Below, piece after piece: positions 13,827-20,994 of a stretch of DNA of 27,149 bases (position 1 is its first letter; each line of letters starts with the position of its first letter). The DNA is from a virus: positions 1 through 27,149 of the IMG/VR virus record IMGVR_UViG_3300040771_000520, one strand, 5' to 3'. A program made the position numbers and the translations under genes. A model generated the notes under the pieces. It saw nothing but the letters and a program-made list of their open reading frames with translations, ran no database searches and was not told the DNA's origin.

Positions 13827-16800
13827 ATGAAATTTATAAAACAATCCTCTATTGATAATTTAATTGACGAAGCACGCATTGACGTTGTTATTGGAGCCAC
13901 TGAAGAGCTAAAAAAGAAAGGTGTTCACTATTTCTGCTTCTCTCCTTTTACGGGCGAAAAAGGAACTCCTTCTTTATGCGTGCATGTTGTAAAGAACTTT
14001 TTTTATGACAACTCAGCGGGTTTTGGTGGGAACTCCGTGCAGTTCATCATGAAAAAATACCCAACGATGAACTTCTTTGAAGCTGTCGAGAAAGTAGCTG
14101 AGATCACAGGAATAGTACTCGAGTACGAAGAGCAAAGCGAAGATGCAAAGAAAATTCATGACGAAATATTGTCCATGAAAAAGATCGTTCAATTTTGCTC
14201 TGATCAATACCAAAAGAAATTCAACAGCTTACAAGCAGATGATTGGGCAAAACAAATGATGCTCACTGATCGCGGTTTCTCTCCAGAGATATTGCAAGAA
14301 TTTATGATTGGCTTTGCTCCTGATGAAAGAAGCTTTGTTTCTACTCCACTAATCAATAACGCTCACTTTGAAATATCAAAAACGCTGGGCTTTTTGAACA
14401 CAAAAGATGGTGCTAACTATGATTTTTTTAGAAATAGAATCATGTTTCCTATTCATAATGAAAAAGGAGATATCATAGGTTTTGGAGGCAGGAGAAGCAA
14501 TGCTCCAGAAGAAGCAAACTACGCAAAGTACATGAACTCTAAGGAAAGTAAATTGTATCTGAAAGAGAAAGTGTTGTACGGTTTATGGCAAGCCAAAAAG
14601 AGAATAGCGTCCTCTGGGAAAGCGATATTATTAGAAGGTTACACTGATGTAATGGCTTTGCACCAGGCAAATGCAGGAAACGCCATCGCCACCTGTGGGA
14701 CTTCATTAACTGAGGGACATGCTAAATTATTGCACCGCTTTTGTAAGCATGTGATCTTATTTCGTGATGGTGACAAAGCGGGATTAAGAGCAGTACACCG
14801 TGACATTGATATTTGTTTACGCTTTGGTTTTAAGGTTGAAGTGGTGATTTGTCCTGATGGAGAAGATCCTGATAGCTTATCAAAACAATGTGATGTAAAT
14901 GATTTTATTGAAAAAAACCGTGAGGACGCCATACTTTGGAAAGCTAAATTTTTGCAGGAAGAAGCAAAGAATCCCGAGCTCGAATCATTAGAGCAAACAC
15001 TGCGTGAGGAATTAGACAAAAACATTGTAGAGTTAAAATACAGGCTAGCAACTGAAGAGGAGCTAAAAGCACTATCTATTCATGAACGGAAATTTAAGAA
15101 AAAAGAGAATGACGAAATTTTCAGGTCTATTGCTGAGCAGGAAAAGGAACTAAAACAAGAGCTTGCTGATTTACCAAAATATGATCCTGCACTGGTTGCC
15201 AACTCTGTGGAGAGCATGGCCAACACGCTGCACCTTATCCCTAACAAAATAGAGCAATCTACTTATGTAAAAATGGTTGCTAAAATACTAGGGCAAAAAC
15301 CGCTAGTAATTACAGGAATCATAGCATCAAATGAGGAAAATGAAGCTAGAGCCAAAAAAGGAAAAGCACAGGAAGCCGACAAAAAAGAGTTTGAAATATT
15401 AGGATTACCGGAAGGAGCTGATAAGGATCAATTTTTAACGGACCGCTTTTGTGAGATAGGAAATGTGTATTGGTTTAAGCGTGAAAACTCTTTTGTTTTA
15501 GGTACAAATTTTAGAATCACACCGCTTTTTCATGTGGAAGGACGTGCTGAAAACAAACGACTTTGTGAAGTAATAAACAACAAAGGGCATAAGAGACTGA
15601 TTGATTTTGACTCTACTGATTTAATCAATTTCACCAAAATAAAAGAGCGCCTTATCATGGAAGGGGAATTTTATTTTGAACCAGGAGCGCGAAATGAGGA
15701 TTTCCTTTATATCTCTAAAAAATTATTGAAAGATTTTATTACCGCTTCTGAGTTGAAAATATTAGGACTTCAACGACAAGGTTTCTATGCCTTTGCTGAT
15801 GGCGTTTACAATGACAATAGTTTCCACAAAGTCAATAAATATGGTGTTGTAAATGTAGAAGGATTAGAACATGTAGAAAGCGAATATAGATCTGATATTA
15901 AGCATTTCTACTCCCCATCCCACTCAGAGATTTACAAAGCAGCCAATGAAGGCGATGATCCATTCGAAAATGATAGACACTTTATTCACAAAGTAGCGAC
16001 AGTATCACTAGATCAATGGGCATCACAGATGGTTACTGTTTTTGGAGACAAAGGAAAGTTTGGAGTTGCATTTTGTTTGGCTGCCAATTTTAGGGATCTA
16101 TTTATAAAGCATTACAACTTCTTTCCCTTATTTGGAGGCTTTGGCCAAAAAGACAGCGGAAAGTCGGGATTTGGTTCTTGCCTTCAGGCTTTCTTTTATC
16201 ACAACTTAAATCCATTGGAGCTGAACACTTCTACACTTGTAGGTTTGTCCAGAAGGTTAACCAGAGTAAAGAATTCGATTGTTTTTTGTGATGAGATGCG
16301 CGATGATATTGACGAGGCCATGCACCAGACACTTAAAGGAACCTGGAACGGAATAGGTCGTGAAAAAGGAAAAGGATTTGAGAGTAACAGGACCACGGTT
16401 GACAAAATAAACTCAGCGGTGTATTATTCCGGTCAATATTTACCCACTCGTGATGATGGTGCATTGCCTTCTCGGTCTATCATAACCAATTTTGAAAACA
16501 AAGAGTTCACATCCCAAGAAAAAGAGCAATACAACAAATTGATCTCTTGGAACAAAGAAGGGATCTCCTCCTTTATCCTGGACACAATAAAGCACCGTGA
16601 TTATTTTACCAATAACATGACAAGGATCTATGCTGAAACAGGTAAGGAAATGAAAGCCGCTTTGAAAGAGCAGGAATACCAAAACAGGGTTTTTGACAAT
16701 TACATTGTGCTATTGGTTACTGTAAAAATGCTACAAGACAAATTCAACTTTCCTTTTACGTATGATCAATATTTCAATATTACTAAAGAGGCCATTGTTG

Positions 16801-17264
16801 AAAACTCAGAAACGATTGCAGACTCCGATGGATTAGCCGCTTTCTGGCGAATTGTAGAATACTTGGCTGATCCGGCACAGCATTCTATAAAGAAAGATGT
16901 TGATTTTATTATTGAAAGGGCATCAAGTTTTGACTACATCCCAAAACGAGGAGAAAAAGCCACTTATACTAACAAAGACCGAGACAAAATTATTTTTATA
17001 AACTTCTCAAAAGTACACCAGGATTACCACAAAGAGGTATCCAAACGTCAAGGTGAGGAAGTGATAGGAGCTACGACAATAAGGAATTATTTAAAATCTA
17101 AGAAATACTTCATTGGCTTATTTGGAAGCAAGAGAATGGGGGATAAATGCCCAAGCGGATATGCTTTTAATTACTCGATGATGCAGCGATTGGGAATATT
17201 GAGTCTAGATGATATCAACGACACTCAGATAGATATTGAAATGCCAGATGACTTAAAATTTTAA
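13827..17264 (+). CDS. Fused DnaG-type primase and P-loop helicase
   Basis: A 1145-residue replication protein. Residues ~1-100 match the DnaG zinc-ribbon domain in length and pattern, but all four zinc ligands are replaced (CPFH becomes SPFT at 39-42; the CxxC pair becomes Asp61 and Ala64). Residues ~120-260 hold the RNA-polymerase-like core, including IGFGGRRSN. The Toprim domain, ~265-345, is intact: EGYTDV, RDGDKAG and EDPDSL supply the acidic metal-binding residues. After a charged linker (~370-480), the C-terminal half has Walker A (GGFGQKDSGKSG, ~770-780), Walker B (SIVFCDEM, ~815-822) and an arginine-bearing LPSRSI segment. It looks like an SF3/D5-like helicase rather than a DnaB ring. 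It would unwind and prime DNA at the phage fork, like T7 gp4 or D5-type fusions in outline. Confidence 0.85.
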   Translation: MKFIKQSSIDNLIDEARIDVVIGATEELKKKGVHYFCFSPFTGEKGTPSLCVHVVKNFFYDNSAGFGGNSVQFIMKKYPTMNFFEAVEKVAEITGIVLEYEEQSEDAKKIHDEILSMKKIVQFCSDQYQKKFNSLQADDWAKQMMLTDRGFSPEILQEFMIGFAPDERSFVSTPLINNAHFEISKTLGFLNTKDGANYDFFRNRIMFPIHNEKGDIIGFGGRRSNAPEEANYAKYMNSKESKLYLKEKVLYGLWQAKKRIASSGKAILLEGYTDVMALHQANAGNAIATCGTSLTEGHAKLLHRFCKHVILFRDGDKAGLRAVHRDIDICLRFGFKVEVVICPDGEDPDSLSKQCDVNDFIEKNREDAILWKAKFLQEEAKNPELESLEQTLREELDKNIVELKYRLATEEELKALSIHERKFKKKENDEIFRSIAEQEKELKQELADLPKYDPALVANSVESMANTLHLIPNKIEQSTYVKMVAKILGQKPLVITGIIASNEENEARAKKGKAQEADKKEFEILGLPEGADKDQFLTDRFCEIGNVYWFKRENSFVLGTNFRITPLFHVEGRAENKRLCEVINNKGHKRLIDFDSTDLINFTKIKERLIMEGEFYFEPGARNEDFLYISKKLLKDFITASELKILGLQRQGFYAFADGVYNDNSFHKVNKYGVVNVEGLEHVESEYRSDIKHFYSPSHSEIYKAANEGDDPFENDRHFIHKVATVSLDQWASQMVTVFGDKGKFGVAFCLAANFRDLFIKHYNFFPLFGGFGQKDSGKSGFGSCLQAFFYHNLNPLELNTSTLVGLSRRLTRVKNSIVFCDEMRDDIDEAMHQTLKGTWNGIGREKGKGFESNRTTVDKINSAVYYSGQYLPTRDDGALPSRSIITNFENKEFTSQEKEQYNKLISWNKEGISSFILDTIKHRDYFTNNMTRIYAETGKEMKAALKEQEYQNRVFDNYIVLLVTVKMLQDKFNFPFTYDQYFNITKEAIVENSETIADSDGLAAFWRIVEYLADPAQHSIKKDVDFIIERASSFDYIPKRGEKATYTNKDRDKIIFINFSKVHQDYHKEVSKRQGEEVIGATTIRNYLKSKKYFIGLFGSKRMGDKCPSGYAFNYSMMQRLGILSLDDINDTQIDIEMPDDLKF

Positions 17265-17266
17265 TT

Positions 17267-17560
17267 ATGGACGCAAAAGAGTTTTATAAATATTCCAAGC
17301 CTTGTATTGATGCTCAGATTACTATTTATCCAAAGCCATCCAATACAGGCAAATATAAAATAGTGATTAACACCCGTGGGAGAGAAAAGGTAGGTGATGA
17401 AATTTATCAAACTGACTCCTATATAAAATCAGAGACAATCCGAACGCCATCAGGAATGAAAGTAGTAAAAATTCAAGTTCCTAGTGTTTATGATAAAATA
17501 TTAGAATTATACAAAGCAATTTGCATTAAAAATAAATTTTTAGACCCAATTATTAATTAA
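17267..17560 (+). CDS. Small early protein, unknown
   Basis: A 97-residue basic protein, 2 bases after the primase-helicase stop. It contains several beta-like segments (QITIYPKP, KYKIVINTRG, MKVVKIQVPSVY) and a short C-terminal helix ending in Ile-Asn. No membrane segment or known motif is visible. The spacing puts it in the replication operon; the beta-rich, basic character would suit nucleic-acid binding, but nothing confirms that. Confidence 0.55.
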   Translation: MDAKEFYKYSKPCIDAQITIYPKPSNTGKYKIVINTRGREKVGDEIYQTDSYIKSETIRTPSGMKVVKIQVPSVYDKILELYKAICIKNKFLDPIIN

Positions 17561-17562
17561 AC

Positions 17563-17581
17563 AAACATTTAGCGATGACAA
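17563..17581 (+). repeat. Repeated translation-initiation sequence, copy 2
   Basis: Identical over 19 bases to 12779-12797 and placed the same way across an ATG (17575). See copy 1. Confidence 0.8.
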
Positions 17582-17814
17582 CAACAATTAAAATTTTTAG
17601 ACAAAAAGTTCAAAGTACCCAAGTGTACCAAGCACTTGGAACGGTACAAAAACAAATTATTAGCACTAGACAAAACATTGATGCCATAGGCAAAAGCCTT
17701 ATGCTAATAGAAAAAGAAGGTGTAAAACGCTGGGAGGAAACTTCGCAAAACAGCAGGAACAACGCTGAGATCATAAGAGAATTATACGCAAAAAGTTTAA
17801 CCATAAATACATAA
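17575..17814 (+). CDS. Small coiled-coil protein, unknown
   Basis: A 79-residue helical protein. Residues ~15-70 have a heptad-like pattern rich in Gln, Ile and Lys (QALGTVQKQIISTRQNIDAI), suggesting a coiled coil. It starts MTTT behind the same 19-base leader as the gene at 12791, although the proteins themselves are unrelated beyond the first residues. It sits 6 bases upstream of the DUF3127-like gene. Function unknown. Confidence 0.55.
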   Translation: MTTTIKIFRQKVQSTQVYQALGTVQKQIISTRQNIDAIGKSLMLIEKEGVKRWEETSQNSRNNAEIIRELYAKSLTINT

Positions 17815-17820
17815 ATAAAA

Positions 17821-18099
17821 ATGACAATTACAGCAATCATAAAAAGAAAATTTGACACCAAGACAGTAGGTACAAATGGTTTTGAAACAAGAGAGGTACA
17901 TGTAACTACTGAGGAACAATATCCTCAAATATTAGCAATTCAGTTTACACAAGGACGAGTTAGCCTGCTGGATGGATTTGAAGCAGGCGACAAAGTAAAA
18001 ATTGATCTTAACTTAAAAGGTCGCGAGTGGACAAATGCTCAAGGCGAATTAGTTGTTTTTAACACCATTGAAGGATGGCGAATTGTAGAAGTAAAGTAG
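17821..18099 (+). CDS. DUF3127-like OB-fold protein, probable ssDNA-binding
   Basis: A 92-residue protein with the DUF3127 pattern: an N-terminal strand ending in K-x-F, a central EEQYPQILAIQFTQGR, then FEAGDKVKIDLNLKGREW and a final GWRIVEV. DUF3127 proteins are short OB-fold proteins found mainly in Bacteroidetes and their mobile elements and are taken to bind single-stranded DNA. Placement four genes after the primase-helicase fits a phage SSB at the fork. The stop is immediately followed by the ATG of the next gene. Confidence 0.7.
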   Translation: MTITAIIKRKFDTKTVGTNGFETREVHVTTEEQYPQILAIQFTQGRVSLLDGFEAGDKVKIDLNLKGREWTNAQGELVVFNTIEGWRIVEVK

Positions 18100-18453
18100 A
18101 TGTACACCTTTACAGAAATAGAACAGATATATAGCAGTTGCAGCTCTAAAAAAGAGTTGCAGCTTGTTACAGAAGCCTTTAGTGAGGTAATGTTAGAGCG
18201 GGATATTTCCAGTAAGAAAATATTTTTTATTAGGAAAATGGAAAGAATCAAAAAAAGAGAATTAGAAAACTTAAAAAAAAAGATGATGAATAAAAAAACT
18301 TGTCCCGTATGTGGTTTAGTAAAACAAGCCTGCCTTCATAGTCAACACAATAGAGCCCTTAAAACTGATTTAAGGGTTACAAGAATATTATGGTTTTGCA
18401 CCGGTTTCCTTCTTGCAATAGTAATAGTAATGGTAAACCTATCAATTCAATGA
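18100..18453 (+). CDS. Small protein with Cys/His cluster and C-terminal membrane helix
   Basis: A 117-residue protein starting directly after the previous stop. Residues 1-62 are helical and very basic. C68-x2-C71-x6-C78 with His80 and His83 (CPVCGLVKQACLHSQH) form a likely zinc site. Residues ~97-115 form one hydrophobic helix (WFCTGFLLAIVIVMVNL), which should anchor it in the inner membrane with the N-terminal region in the cytoplasm. Its TGA overlaps the ATG of the next gene (ATGA). A membrane-tethered, zinc-bearing protein beside an outer-membrane barrel gene suggests an envelope role, but no function can be assigned. Confidence 0.6.
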   Translation: MYTFTEIEQIYSSCSSKKELQLVTEAFSEVMLERDISSKKIFFIRKMERIKKRELENLKKKMMNKKTCPVCGLVKQACLHSQHNRALKTDLRVTRILWFCTGFLLAIVIVMVNLSIQ

Positions 18454-18929
18454 AAGCATTATTTATAGCATTGTTCCCAATGATGATGATGGCGCAAGGC
18501 TTTCATGTAAAAGATTCAGAAGATTTCACGCTTTCTGTAATTACTGATCCTAGAGCTTCATTTAAAGAAGGTGGTTTGTTTATAGGTGCTGAGATTGAAT
18601 ATTCAGGAGCTGTATACACGAGGGTAGGTATTTCAAACTTTGCAGTACTGAAGGATGGATATACGGAGTTGATTGGAGGAATTGGAGTGAACTTCTCCAG
18701 TGGTTACTTTGACACGGTTCGATATTATACCGGTATAAGACTAGGAGTAATAAAAAGACAAGCAGGAAATGCCACCGCTGGATTAGAAGCAGGAATTGAT
18801 TTTAAAATTACTGACAATCTTTTTATAGGAATGCGAGCCACTTATGACTATCGATCCGACTTTAAGTTTTATGATTACCCAAACGAAATGCGAGGCAGTG
18901 GCTATTTAAGAATAGGAACTAAATTTTAA
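18450..18929 (+). CDS. Small outer-membrane beta-barrel protein
   Basis: A 159-residue protein starting at ATG 18450, overlapping the previous stop. Upstream starts in the same frame would put 20 polar residues ahead of an obvious signal peptide, so this start is preferred. The signal is short (MKALFIALFPMMMMAQG). The mature part alternates strands and turns (GLFIGAEIEYSGAVYTRVGI, LIGGIGVNF, YYTGIRLGVI, LFIGMRATYDY) and ends GYLRIGTKF, with the terminal Phe typical of barrels. The size fits an eight-stranded OmpA/OmpX-like barrel. In a phage, this may change the host surface, for example receptor masking or superinfection exclusion; that role is inferred. Confidence 0.75.
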   Translation: MKALFIALFPMMMMAQGFHVKDSEDFTLSVITDPRASFKEGGLFIGAEIEYSGAVYTRVGISNFAVLKDGYTELIGGIGVNFSSGYFDTVRYYTGIRLGVIKRQAGNATAGLEAGIDFKITDNLFIGMRATYDYRSDFKFYDYPNEMRGSGYLRIGTKF

Positions 18930-18945
18930 GAAAAAATAAGAAAAT

Positions 18946-19149
18946 ATGAAAACAATTTATTTTCAACCTAAAGGAATTAAGCCTCAATATTGTGAGATAG
19001 GTATGATTTTAGAAATGGACCCCGAGTACATCCAATATTTAGATGAGCCTTGCAAAATAGCAATTAGTGAGGTTAAAATCATTGACAAAGAAAACGTAAC
19101 GTATAATAAAAAAAATAGGTTGTATTATGTTAAGACCGATGCTCAGTAA
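18946..19149 (+). CDS. Small protein upstream of the first attC-like site
   Basis: A 67-residue protein (MKTIYFQPKGIKPQYCEIG at the start) with beta-like segments and two cysteines (16 and 36). ATG 18946 is 16 bases after the barrel gene. An attC-like site begins 4 bases after its stop, so it occupies the position of a cassette gene. However, no inverted partner of the downstream R'' (TGCTGATAAC) is seen at its 5' end. It is either a phage gene with an attC inserted behind it or a 5'-truncated cassette. Function unknown. Confidence 0.55.
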   Translation: MKTIYFQPKGIKPQYCEIGMILEMDPEYIQYLDEPCKIAISEVKIIDKENVTYNKKNRLYYVKTDAQ

Positions 19150-19152
19150 TCT

Positions 19153-19287
19153 TGCTGATAACGGAAGGTTGCTTGGCATCTGTTGCCGATAACGTGAACG
19201 TGAATCGAAGAAATAAACATCAAAATTACCAGCGAATTTTCCGCTGAAAAACTAAACGGCAATAGTGCCAAACAACTGTTATAAGCA
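19153..19287 (+). repeat. attC1: attC-like recombination site 1
   Basis: An imperfect palindrome with the plan of an integron attC. R'' is TGCTGATAAC (19153-19162) and R' is GTTATAAGCA (19278-19287). The L'' arm (19168-19188) pairs with the L' arm (19257-19276), with only G-T-type mismatches and one unpaired T in L'', the kind of extrahelical base that sets attC strand choice. A ~68-base variable segment lies between the L arms and contains a small AGCG/CGCT-type hairpin. The proposed crossover is G19278^T19279. Confidence 0.75.
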
Positions 19288-19296
19288 GGTTTAATT

Positions 19297-19590
19297 ATGA
19301 TACTAAACGGACTAGCAAAATTAAAATTTTTAAAATGGTTTTCTAAAGAAAAATGGATGACAGGTTTTGAAGATAAAGACCCAATAATACAAATATTTTT
19401 AATCAATGAATGGTTTGGAACGGTTGGGTACAAAATATCAATTATTTCAAGGTATATTAAAGATGATTTCGGATATATTGTTTCAACAAACGAAGGAGAG
19501 TTTTATAAATATGGAATTAAAACGAGAATTGAAGCTGATAATTTAGCAATAGAACGAGCAACCGAAGATTATAACGAACGTAACTCGTAA
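19297..19590 (+). CDS. Cassette A protein, unknown
   Basis: A 97-residue protein, the only gene of cassette A. The ATG is 9 bases after R' of attC1, and the stop lies 3 bases before R'' of attC2. The N-terminus is basic with hydrophobic and aromatic patches (LNGLAKLKFLKWFSKEKW). The middle is beta-like (FGTVGYKISIISRYIKDDFGY) and the end is an acidic helix (ADNLAIERATEDYNERNS). No known family is recognised, as is common for integron cassette genes. Confidence 0.6.
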   Translation: MILNGLAKLKFLKWFSKEKWMTGFEDKDPIIQIFLINEWFGTVGYKISIISRYIKDDFGYIVSTNEGEFYKYGIKTRIEADNLAIERATEDYNERNS

Positions 19591-19593
19591 ACT

Positions 19594-19732
19594 TGCTTAT
19601 AACGGCGGATAATTGTATTAGTAGCGTGCCGAAATCACTAATAAATACTGAAACAAAACCAGTTGTTAAGTAATCCTTAACAACTCAAATAATCACTAAT
19701 AAAGCTATTGATACAATTATATGTTAACAATA
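19594..19732 (+). repeat. attC2: attC-like recombination site 2
   Basis: R'' is TGCTTATAAC (19594-19603) and R' is GTTAACAATA (19723-19732). L'' ATAATTGTATTAGTAG (19609-19624) pairs with L' CTATTGATACAATTAT (19705-19720) over 16 bases with two G-T-type mismatches. The central part carries a perfect 10-bp hairpin, AGTTGTTAAG with CTTAACAACT, and a direct repeat AATCACTAATAAA. R'' and R' of this site match each other poorly, but each matches the far end of its own cassette. Confidence 0.75.
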
Positions 19733-19750
19733 GTACTTACACACAAAATT

Positions 19751-19972
19751 ATGACAACAGATACTTACATCAACGAAAACAAGACATCCACTTTTAAAAA
19801 AGGAGACACAGTAGTAATGCACTCTTGCGGTGAAGCGAATTTTTACAAAGGTAAAATATGGAAGTGCCAAACAGATAGTTATTTAGATAGAGGGAAGCAA
19901 GAGGTTGTTTTTATTGAAGGATTTAGCGGTTGCTTTTCTGCTAAATATCTTCAACGAGTACATACGTCATAG
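19751..19972 (+). CDS. Cassette B protein, small SH3-like
   Basis: A 73-residue protein, the only gene of cassette B. ATG 19751 is chosen over an in-frame ATG at 19721 that lies inside R' of attC2. After a polar N-terminus it has a short beta-barrel pattern (KKGDTVVMHSCGEANFYKG, then KIWKCQTDSYL, EVVFIEGFSGCFSAKYLQRV) reminiscent of SH3-like modules, with Cys residues in CGEA, WKCQ and SGCF. Small proteins of this kind recur in Bacteroidetes as I recall. The stop lies 3 bases before R'' of attC3. Function unknown. Confidence 0.6.
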   Translation: MTTDTYINENKTSTFKKGDTVVMHSCGEANFYKGKIWKCQTDSYLDRGKQEVVFIEGFSGCFSAKYLQRVHTS

Positions 19973-19975
19973 TAT

Positions 19976-20059
19976 TATTGTTAACGGAAACGGCTATCAT
20001 AAGGCAGCCTACGTACAAAATACTTTTCGGCTGCTTGATGATAACCGATGTTATATTCT
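19976..20059 (+). repeat. attC3: attC-like recombination site 3
   Basis: A short site (84 bp) in the classic attC size range. R'' is TATTGTTAAC (19976-19985) and R' is GTTATATTCT (20050-20059). L'' CGGCTATCATAAGGCAGCC (19991-20009) pairs with L' GGCTGCTTGATGATAACCG (20029-20047), with one offset base on each strand acting as a bulge. The loop is only 19 bases. Confidence 0.75.
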
Positions 20060-20092
20060 CGTTGCTTTTTTAACACTATTAAATTAAATAAA

Positions 20093-20479
20093 ATGATAAC
20101 AAAAAAAATATTAGAGCAAATGCAATCTCAATTAGAGATTATGGATAATCATAGAAAATATTATGAGAATCAACAAATAACTTCCATTTTAAAATACTTT
20201 GGCATTCCTGAAAATAAATCTGAAAATATTAAAAGCATATCTGATTATTTGGAATTTGATATTATTTCAATCTTTACGCCAAGTTCTGTATTTGAAACTA
20301 TTGATTTTTCTAAATTATTTCTTCCTGAAAAAATAAAATTCATATCAAATTATAACAATGGGAATTGGATTATTATGGGACAAAATAGAAAAGATATGAA
20401 GTCTATTACAATAGAATTTGATAGTAATGAAAATCATAGGTTATATTCTTTTGGGCGTTCCAACAGCAATGGAATATAA
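20093..20479 (+). CDS. Cassette C protein, unknown
   Basis: A 128-residue protein. ATG 20093 is used; an earlier in-frame ATG at 20048 lies inside the attC3 site. The N-terminal third is helical and polar (KILEQMQSQLEIMDNHRK). The C-terminal part has beta segments (KFISNYNNGNWIIMGQNRKD, then SITIEFDSN). The last codons and stop (20471-20480, GGAATATAAC) form what looks like R'' of this cassette's attC, but no L'' or L' follows. Function unknown. Confidence 0.6.
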   Translation: MITKKILEQMQSQLEIMDNHRKYYENQQITSILKYFGIPENKSENIKSISDYLEFDIISIFTPSSVFETIDFSKLFLPEKIKFISNYNNGNWIIMGQNRKDMKSITIEFDSNENHRLYSFGRSNSNGI

Positions 20480-20480
20480 C
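20466..20480 (+). repeat. Orphan R''-type end of cassette C
   Basis: The sequence GCAATGGAATATAAC resembles the reverse complement of the cassette C start at 20050-20065 (GCAACGAGAATATAAC). Unlike the other R'' sites it is not followed by GG or by pairing L arms, which suggests the attC behind cassette C has been deleted or replaced. Confidence 0.5.
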
Positions 20481-20513
20481 TACTCAATAACATCAATATA
20501 AAATAGTATACCT

Positions 20514-20759
20514 ATGGAAACACCAATAAACAAAAGCAAAGTAGAATTAACCAAAGGTTTTATTTATGATAAATACCAAGCGCGTGAGCTCTCTTGTGAT
20601 GATTTAGTAGAAATTATTATACTGCTGTTTACATTGCTTAATTTCAAAACAATTAGCGAGTACGCTAAACAAGTTGGAAAAACATACAGCGGTGTAGAGA
20701 GGTACTGTAAGGACATAAAGCATGTCAATCAATTTAAGTTTGTAAAGGATAACGAATAA
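20514..20759 (+). CDS. Small putative helix-turn-helix protein
   Basis: An 81-residue protein starting at ATG 20514. The centre is hydrophobic (LVEIIILLFTLLNFKTI), then ISEYAKQVGKTYSGVERYCKDI, which has the shape of a helix-turn-helix of the kind in small excisionase-like or regulatory proteins, and finally a basic end. It is the last gene before the terminator at 20837 and the origin-like non-coding region. DNA binding is a tentative reading. Confidence 0.5.
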   Translation: METPINKSKVELTKGFIYDKYQARELSCDDLVEIIILLFTLLNFKTISEYAKQVGKTYSGVERYCKDIKHVNQFKFVKDNE

Positions 20760-20836
20760 TATAAGCCATGAAATAGTCAACCACACCCAAAGCGGGTATT
20801 ATAGAAAATTAGCTATTCTGCGAGATAGCCGCTTAT

Positions 20837-20873
20837 AAGCAATCAGTGAACAATAGTAGCTGGTTGCTTTTTT
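20837..20873 (+). terminator. Rho-independent terminator ending the early or cassette region
   Basis: AAGCAATCAG (20837-20846) pairs with CTGGTTGCTT (20860-20869) with one G-U, around a 13-base loop, and is followed by T residues to 20873. It closes rightward transcription before the non-coding region. Confidence 0.7.
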
Positions 20874-20994
20874 GTTTGTAAAAACGCCAGCATCACGTAA
20901 CAGCAAACAAATGCCGCTAACGGATGGTAATTAAAAATAACTACTCACAGTGGTAAATATAAAAAGGGTGCAGCACTGTGGTTCCATAGCTTCC

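Larger units (their letters stand above)
19279..20480 (+). mobile_element. Integron-like gene cassette array without integrase
   Basis: Two complete cassettes (A 19279-19723, B 19724-20050) and a third that appears truncated at its 3' end (C from 20051) each hold a gene starting 9-35 bases after R' and in the same direction. The decisive sign is that the ends of one cassette pair with each other. The start of A (GTTATAAGCAGGTT, 19278-19291) and its end (AACTTGCTTATAAC, 19590-19603) are inverted repeats with one G-T mismatch. The start and end of B (19723-19737 and 19971-19985) pair over 15 bp with one G-T mismatch. C shows the same tendency (20050-20065 with 20466-20480). This is expected if cassettes circularise. 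No integron integrase is in the window. Confidence 0.7.

Noticed and set aside
19143-19433. 96-residue open frame on the - strand
   Set aside because: It reads through the attC1 palindrome and antisense to cassette A, without any protein-like pattern.
19279-20050. Small transposons (MITE-like) rather than cassettes
   Set aside because: The inverted ends could suggest terminal repeats, but there are no target-site duplications, and the internal L''/L' arms with bulged bases and the shared junctions fit attC sites better.
20760-20836. A fourth attC site
   Set aside because: GCTTATAAGC and a small GCTAT/ATAGC hairpin occur here, but no R''/R' pair with matching L arms can be drawn; more likely part of the terminator region.
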